From Gemmatimonadota bacterium (GTDB lineage Bacteria > JAAXHH01), in assembly GCA_009841265.1 (NCBI GenBank), contig VXMB01000014.1, positions 62,001-126,000 of the forward strand: a stretch of 64,000 nt of DNA, written 5' to 3'. Below are positions 61,415 through 64,000 of this stretch, piece after piece. The position numbers and the translations under genes were made by a program. Under the pieces are notes generated by a model. The model searched no databases. It was not told the origin of the DNA and worked only from the letters and a program-made list of their open reading frames with translations. Positions within the stretch are counted from its first letter, which is position 1. The number at the start of each line of letters is the position of its first letter.

Positions 61415-63829
61415 ATGCTCAATAACGACCTGGTCATCGCACTGCGTCACTTCAGCCGCAACAAGGGTTACACCCTGGTCAACGTCCTTGGCCTTGCGGT
61501 CGGCATGGCCTGCGCCATTCTGATCTTCCTGTACGTCGGACACGAATTGAGCTACGACCGCTACCACGAACAGGCCGACCGGATCTACCGGGTCGTCTTC
61601 AACGACAACGCAAAAACACCCCGCAGCGTAGGGCCCGCGCTGCAGGCCGACTTCCCTGAAGTACAGGACCTGCTGCGTTTGCACCCCACGACCGGCACCT
61701 GGGTCATGAAGTACGAAGACCGGATTTACTACGAAAGAGCGGTCTACTGGGCGGGAAGCTCGCTGTTCGACTTCTTCGCGCTGCCTCTGGTCCAGGGCGA
61801 TCCGGAAAGCGCGCTCGAAGCGCCGTACACCGTGGTCATCAGCGAAGATACGGCCCGCAAGTATTTCGGCGACAAAGATCCGATGGGCAAGACGATCGTA
61901 GCCGACAACGGCTTCATGCTGCTGACGGTCACCGGGATCTTGGAAAACATGCCGGCGAATACCCATTTCCAGGCCGATTTCTTTATTTCGCTGGCATCGG
62001 GGTACGAGGAGTACGGTCGATGGTCCCGGGAGAATTGGGATTCGTTCTTCTTCTACACCTACATCATGCTGGAACCAGGGGTTTCACCGGCGGAGCTGGC
62101 CGCGAAGCTTCCCGGTTTCGTGGACCGGCACGTGGGCGAGCAGCTCCAGCGGCGCGGCGGCCGCTACGAGTTTTCGCTGCAGCCGGTCACCAATATACAC
62201 CTGTATTCCCACCTCGAGAACGAGCCCGGCATCAACACCGATATCAGCTATGTCTACATCCTGGCCGCCATGGGCCTCTTCATTCTTGTGATCGTCTGCA
62301 TCAACTACGTGAACCTGACCACTGCGCAGTTCGTCCACCGGTTTCGGGAGATCGGCATGCGGAAGGTACTCGGCGCGTCAAGGTTGCACCTGGTCCGGCA
62401 GTACCTGGGAGAGTCAGTCCTGCTGGCTTTCGCGGCCCTGCTGATCGCCCTGCTGGCGGTTTGGCTCGTATCTCCCTGGTTCGACGCGCTGACGGGCATG
62501 CCGGCATCCGCGGGGTTCATGGGGAATGCGGTCTGGTGGGTGGCCTTGCCGGCCGCGGCGGTCTTCATCGGCCTGTTGTCCGGAGGCTATCCAGCCATCC
62601 GGCTCTCCGCCTTCGGGACGGTTCCCGGACTCAAGGAAGGCCGGTCAGCGTGCCTTGGCCGACCAGGCCGGCCGCACGAAACGGACCGGGCGCTTTCGAG
62701 GAAGGTGCTCGTCGTCGTCCAGTTCGCCATTTCCATCGCGCTGATCATTGGCACGGGGGTTCTGTTCAGTCAGATCAGCTACATCCAGAACAAGCACCTG
62801 GGTTTCGACAGGGAGCAGGTAATCGCCATTCCCTCGATCGCCGAGGTGGCCTACCAATACCAGCCCTGGAAGGACGAACTGCTCAGGCACAGCGGGGTGG
62901 TGGACGCGAGCCAGGGCGTCTACCTGCCCGGCCTGGAGGGGAACATCGGGTGGGTGACCTCCGAAACGGCCTGGCGCGTTGACGATCCGAACCAGGTCAA
63001 GCACGACCTCCAGGGCATTATCGTCGCCGCGGGCTACGCGGAGACTCTGGGACTCGAATTGCTGGCGGGTAGGTCGTTCAGCGGCCCGTTGGACAGCAAG
63101 GCCGAATCCGACAAGATCCTGCTCAACGAGTCCGCCCTCCGGGTCCTGGGCTGGGATACGCCCGAAGAGGCCCTGGGAGAACAGGTCCAGTTCGGCATCG
63201 GCATGACGCAGACCGTCATCGGCGTGGTCCGGGACTTCCACCTTCGGTCGCTGCACCTGCCCATCGAACCGCTCGTGATCCTTTACGGCCGCGGGCAGCT
63301 CATGGTGGTCCGGATCCAGCCCGGGGAGACGACGCGTACGCTGGATCTTATCGAACAGGCCTGGGCGCGGTATTTCCCGGACTTCCCCTTCACCTTCTCC
63401 TTCATCAACGAGGATATCGACCGGCTGTACCGGGCCGAAGAGCGCATCGGGTATGTCTTCGCGGTTTTTGCGGTGGTAGGGGTGCTGCTCGCCTGCATGG
63501 GCCTCTTCGCGCTGGTCTCCTACACGGTCGAGCGCCGGGTCCGGGAGATCGGTATCCGCAAGGCGCTGGGCGCATCCTCACGCCGCATGCTCGTCCTGCT
63601 GTCCGCCGAGTTCGCGGCTCTCGTTCTCCTCGCCAACGCCATCGCCTGGCCGGCCGCCCGGCTGTTCATGAACCGCTGGCTCGAGTCCTTCGCCTACCGG
63701 ATCGAGATGGGATGGGGGATCTTCTTCGCCTCTGGCGGAATAGCCCTGCTGATCACGATGATCACCATCGGATACCACGTGATCCGGACCGCGCTGGCCA
63801 ATCCGGCCGAAGTGCTACGGGGCGAGTGA
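61415..63829 (+). CDS. FtsX/MacB-type ABC transporter permease
   Basis: About 804 residues from ATG 61415, preceded by GGAG at 61405-61408. Two repeats of a membrane plus periplasmic domain are visible. The first starts HFSRNKGYTLVNVLGLAVGMACAILIFLYVGHE, then a soluble MacB-like domain. An FtsX block (YILAAMGLFILVIVCINYVNL, FREIGMRKVLGASRLHLVRQ) ends the first half. The second half repeats the same plan and ends with VRREIGIRKALGASSRRMLVLLSAEFAAL-like sequence. The ATPase partner is not in the window. It may export lipoprotein-related or toxic compounds. A short Gly/Arg-rich insertion sits near residue 415. Confidence 0.88.
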   Translation: MLNNDLVIALRHFSRNKGYTLVNVLGLAVGMACAILIFLYVGHELSYDRYHEQADRIYRVVFNDNAKTPRSVGPALQADFPEVQDLLRLHPTTGTWVMKYEDRIYYERAVYWAGSSLFDFFALPLVQGDPESALEAPYTVVISEDTARKYFGDKDPMGKTIVADNGFMLLTVTGILENMPANTHFQADFFISLASGYEEYGRWSRENWDSFFFYTYIMLEPGVSPAELAAKLPGFVDRHVGEQLQRRGGRYEFSLQPVTNIHLYSHLENEPGINTDISYVYILAAMGLFILVIVCINYVNLTTAQFVHRFREIGMRKVLGASRLHLVRQYLGESVLLAFAALLIALLAVWLVSPWFDALTGMPASAGFMGNAVWWVALPAAAVFIGLLSGGYPAIRLSAFGTVPGLKEGRSACLGRPGRPHETDRALSRKVLVVVQFAISIALIIGTGVLFSQISYIQNKHLGFDREQVIAIPSIAEVAYQYQPWKDELLRHSGVVDASQGVYLPGLEGNIGWVTSETAWRVDDPNQVKHDLQGIIVAAGYAETLGLELLAGRSFSGPLDSKAESDKILLNESALRVLGWDTPEEALGEQVQFGIGMTQTVIGVVRDFHLRSLHLPIEPLVILYGRGQLMVVRIQPGETTRTLDLIEQAWARYFPDFPFTFSFINEDIDRLYRAEERIGYVFAVFAVVGVLLACMGLFALVSYTVERRVREIGIRKALGASSRRMLVLLSAEFAALVLLANAIAWPAARLFMNRWLESFAYRIEMGWGIFFASGGIALLITMITIGYHVIRTALANPAEVLRGE

Positions 63830-63836
63830 GGACGGA

Positions 63837-64000
63837 CTACGCCCGGTCCAGAACCAGGTCCCGCCCCGCCACGAGGCTGGCCATCTTGCGGTCCGCCACG
63901 CTGCGGGGGAGCATCCAGAAGCCGCAGTCGGGGTGCACCCAGCGTACGCGCTCCGGTCCGAGCACGTCGACGGCGTGTTCGATGCGCCGGGCGACCTCGT
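63837..64000 (-). CDS. MetE/UroD-like cobalamin-independent methionine synthase family protein, C-terminal fragment
   Basis: Partial; the 5' part lies beyond the right edge and only the last 53 codons are visible, translated by me. They read ARRIEHAVDVLGPERVRWV, then HPDCGFWMLPRSVADRKM and a stop. HPDCGF is the zinc-binding C-terminal Cys motif of MetE and its short archaeal-type relatives. It could be a core methionine synthase-like domain protein acting on another methyl donor. Too little is seen to tell. Confidence 0.6.
   Translation of the reverse strand, partial: EVARRIEHAVDVLGPERVRWVHPDCGFWMLPRSVADRKMASLVAGRDLVLDRA

Overview
The window is 64 kb of high-GC bacterial chromosome with 43 protein-coding genes and no tRNA, rRNA or CRISPR array that I can see. 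Between about 47.77 and 59.7 kb lies a clearly AT-richer island. The gene mix suggests an uncultured lineage of the FCB side of the bacterial tree, with Candidatus Latescibacterota my best guess. It combines a GWxTD-domain secreted protein, phytanoyl-CoA-type dioxygenase, Gfo/Idh/MocA and TIM-barrel isomerases, an SSS symporter with a tiny partner, HpnCDE squalene genes and an FtsX/MacB-type permease. This is inference from gene content; no marker gene settles it.

1-7.6 kb (minus strand): Tat-exported class V aminotransferase (partial), outer-membrane barrel-like protein, GNAT acetyltransferase, TIM-barrel isomerase, the overlapping hpnC-hpnD-hpnE squalene operon, and ribB. 7.8-17 kb: a large winged-helix/STAND-ATPase/membrane fusion, thiL, a Rieske ferredoxin, an MltD-like LysM lipoprotein, queG and RNase Y. 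17.3-31.5 kb: ccmF overlapping rpiA, a lipocalin-like lipoprotein-sized protein, an uncharacterised catabolic group (beta-hydroxyacid dehydrogenase, cupin, SDR, ACMSD-like amidohydrolase), an M14 carboxypeptidase-like protein, a cyclophilin, TonB, a NupG-like permease and an amino acid permease.

31.7-47.8 kb: three tandem LacI-family paralogues without an adjacent sugar operon, PhyH and Gfo/Idh/MocA, then a compact housekeeping run (GWxTD protein, priA, radical SAM protein, hotdog thioesterase), a sarcosine-oxidase-like flavoprotein, purB, and an SSS symporter with a 49-residue membrane partner.

47.8-59.7 kb is the accessory island. It holds a small membrane protein, a translationally coupled type I restriction-modification operon (hsdM with a long coiled C-terminal extension, hsdS, hsdR) followed by a YgjP-type metallopeptidase, a rhodanese, a cluster of competing inverted repeats, and a two-gene operon of a HipA-like kinase overlapping a HIRAN-like protein. 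Upstream of that operon is about 330 bp of gene-free sequence folded into at least five stem-loops. The kinase/HIRAN pair with its operator-like palindrome and the structured sequence beside it is my best candidate for an undescribed system, probably a defence or stress-response module. The core genome resumes with a DASS/SLC13 transporter, an FtsX-type permease and a partial MetE-like gene.

A second theme is short GC-rich repeats. They occur between genes (6.8, 16.9, 22.3, 34.1 kb) and as Ala/Pro/Gly/Ser/Thr-rich in-frame insertions inside otherwise conserved enzymes (HpnE, HpnD, QueG, the SLC13 transporter, the GWxTD protein).
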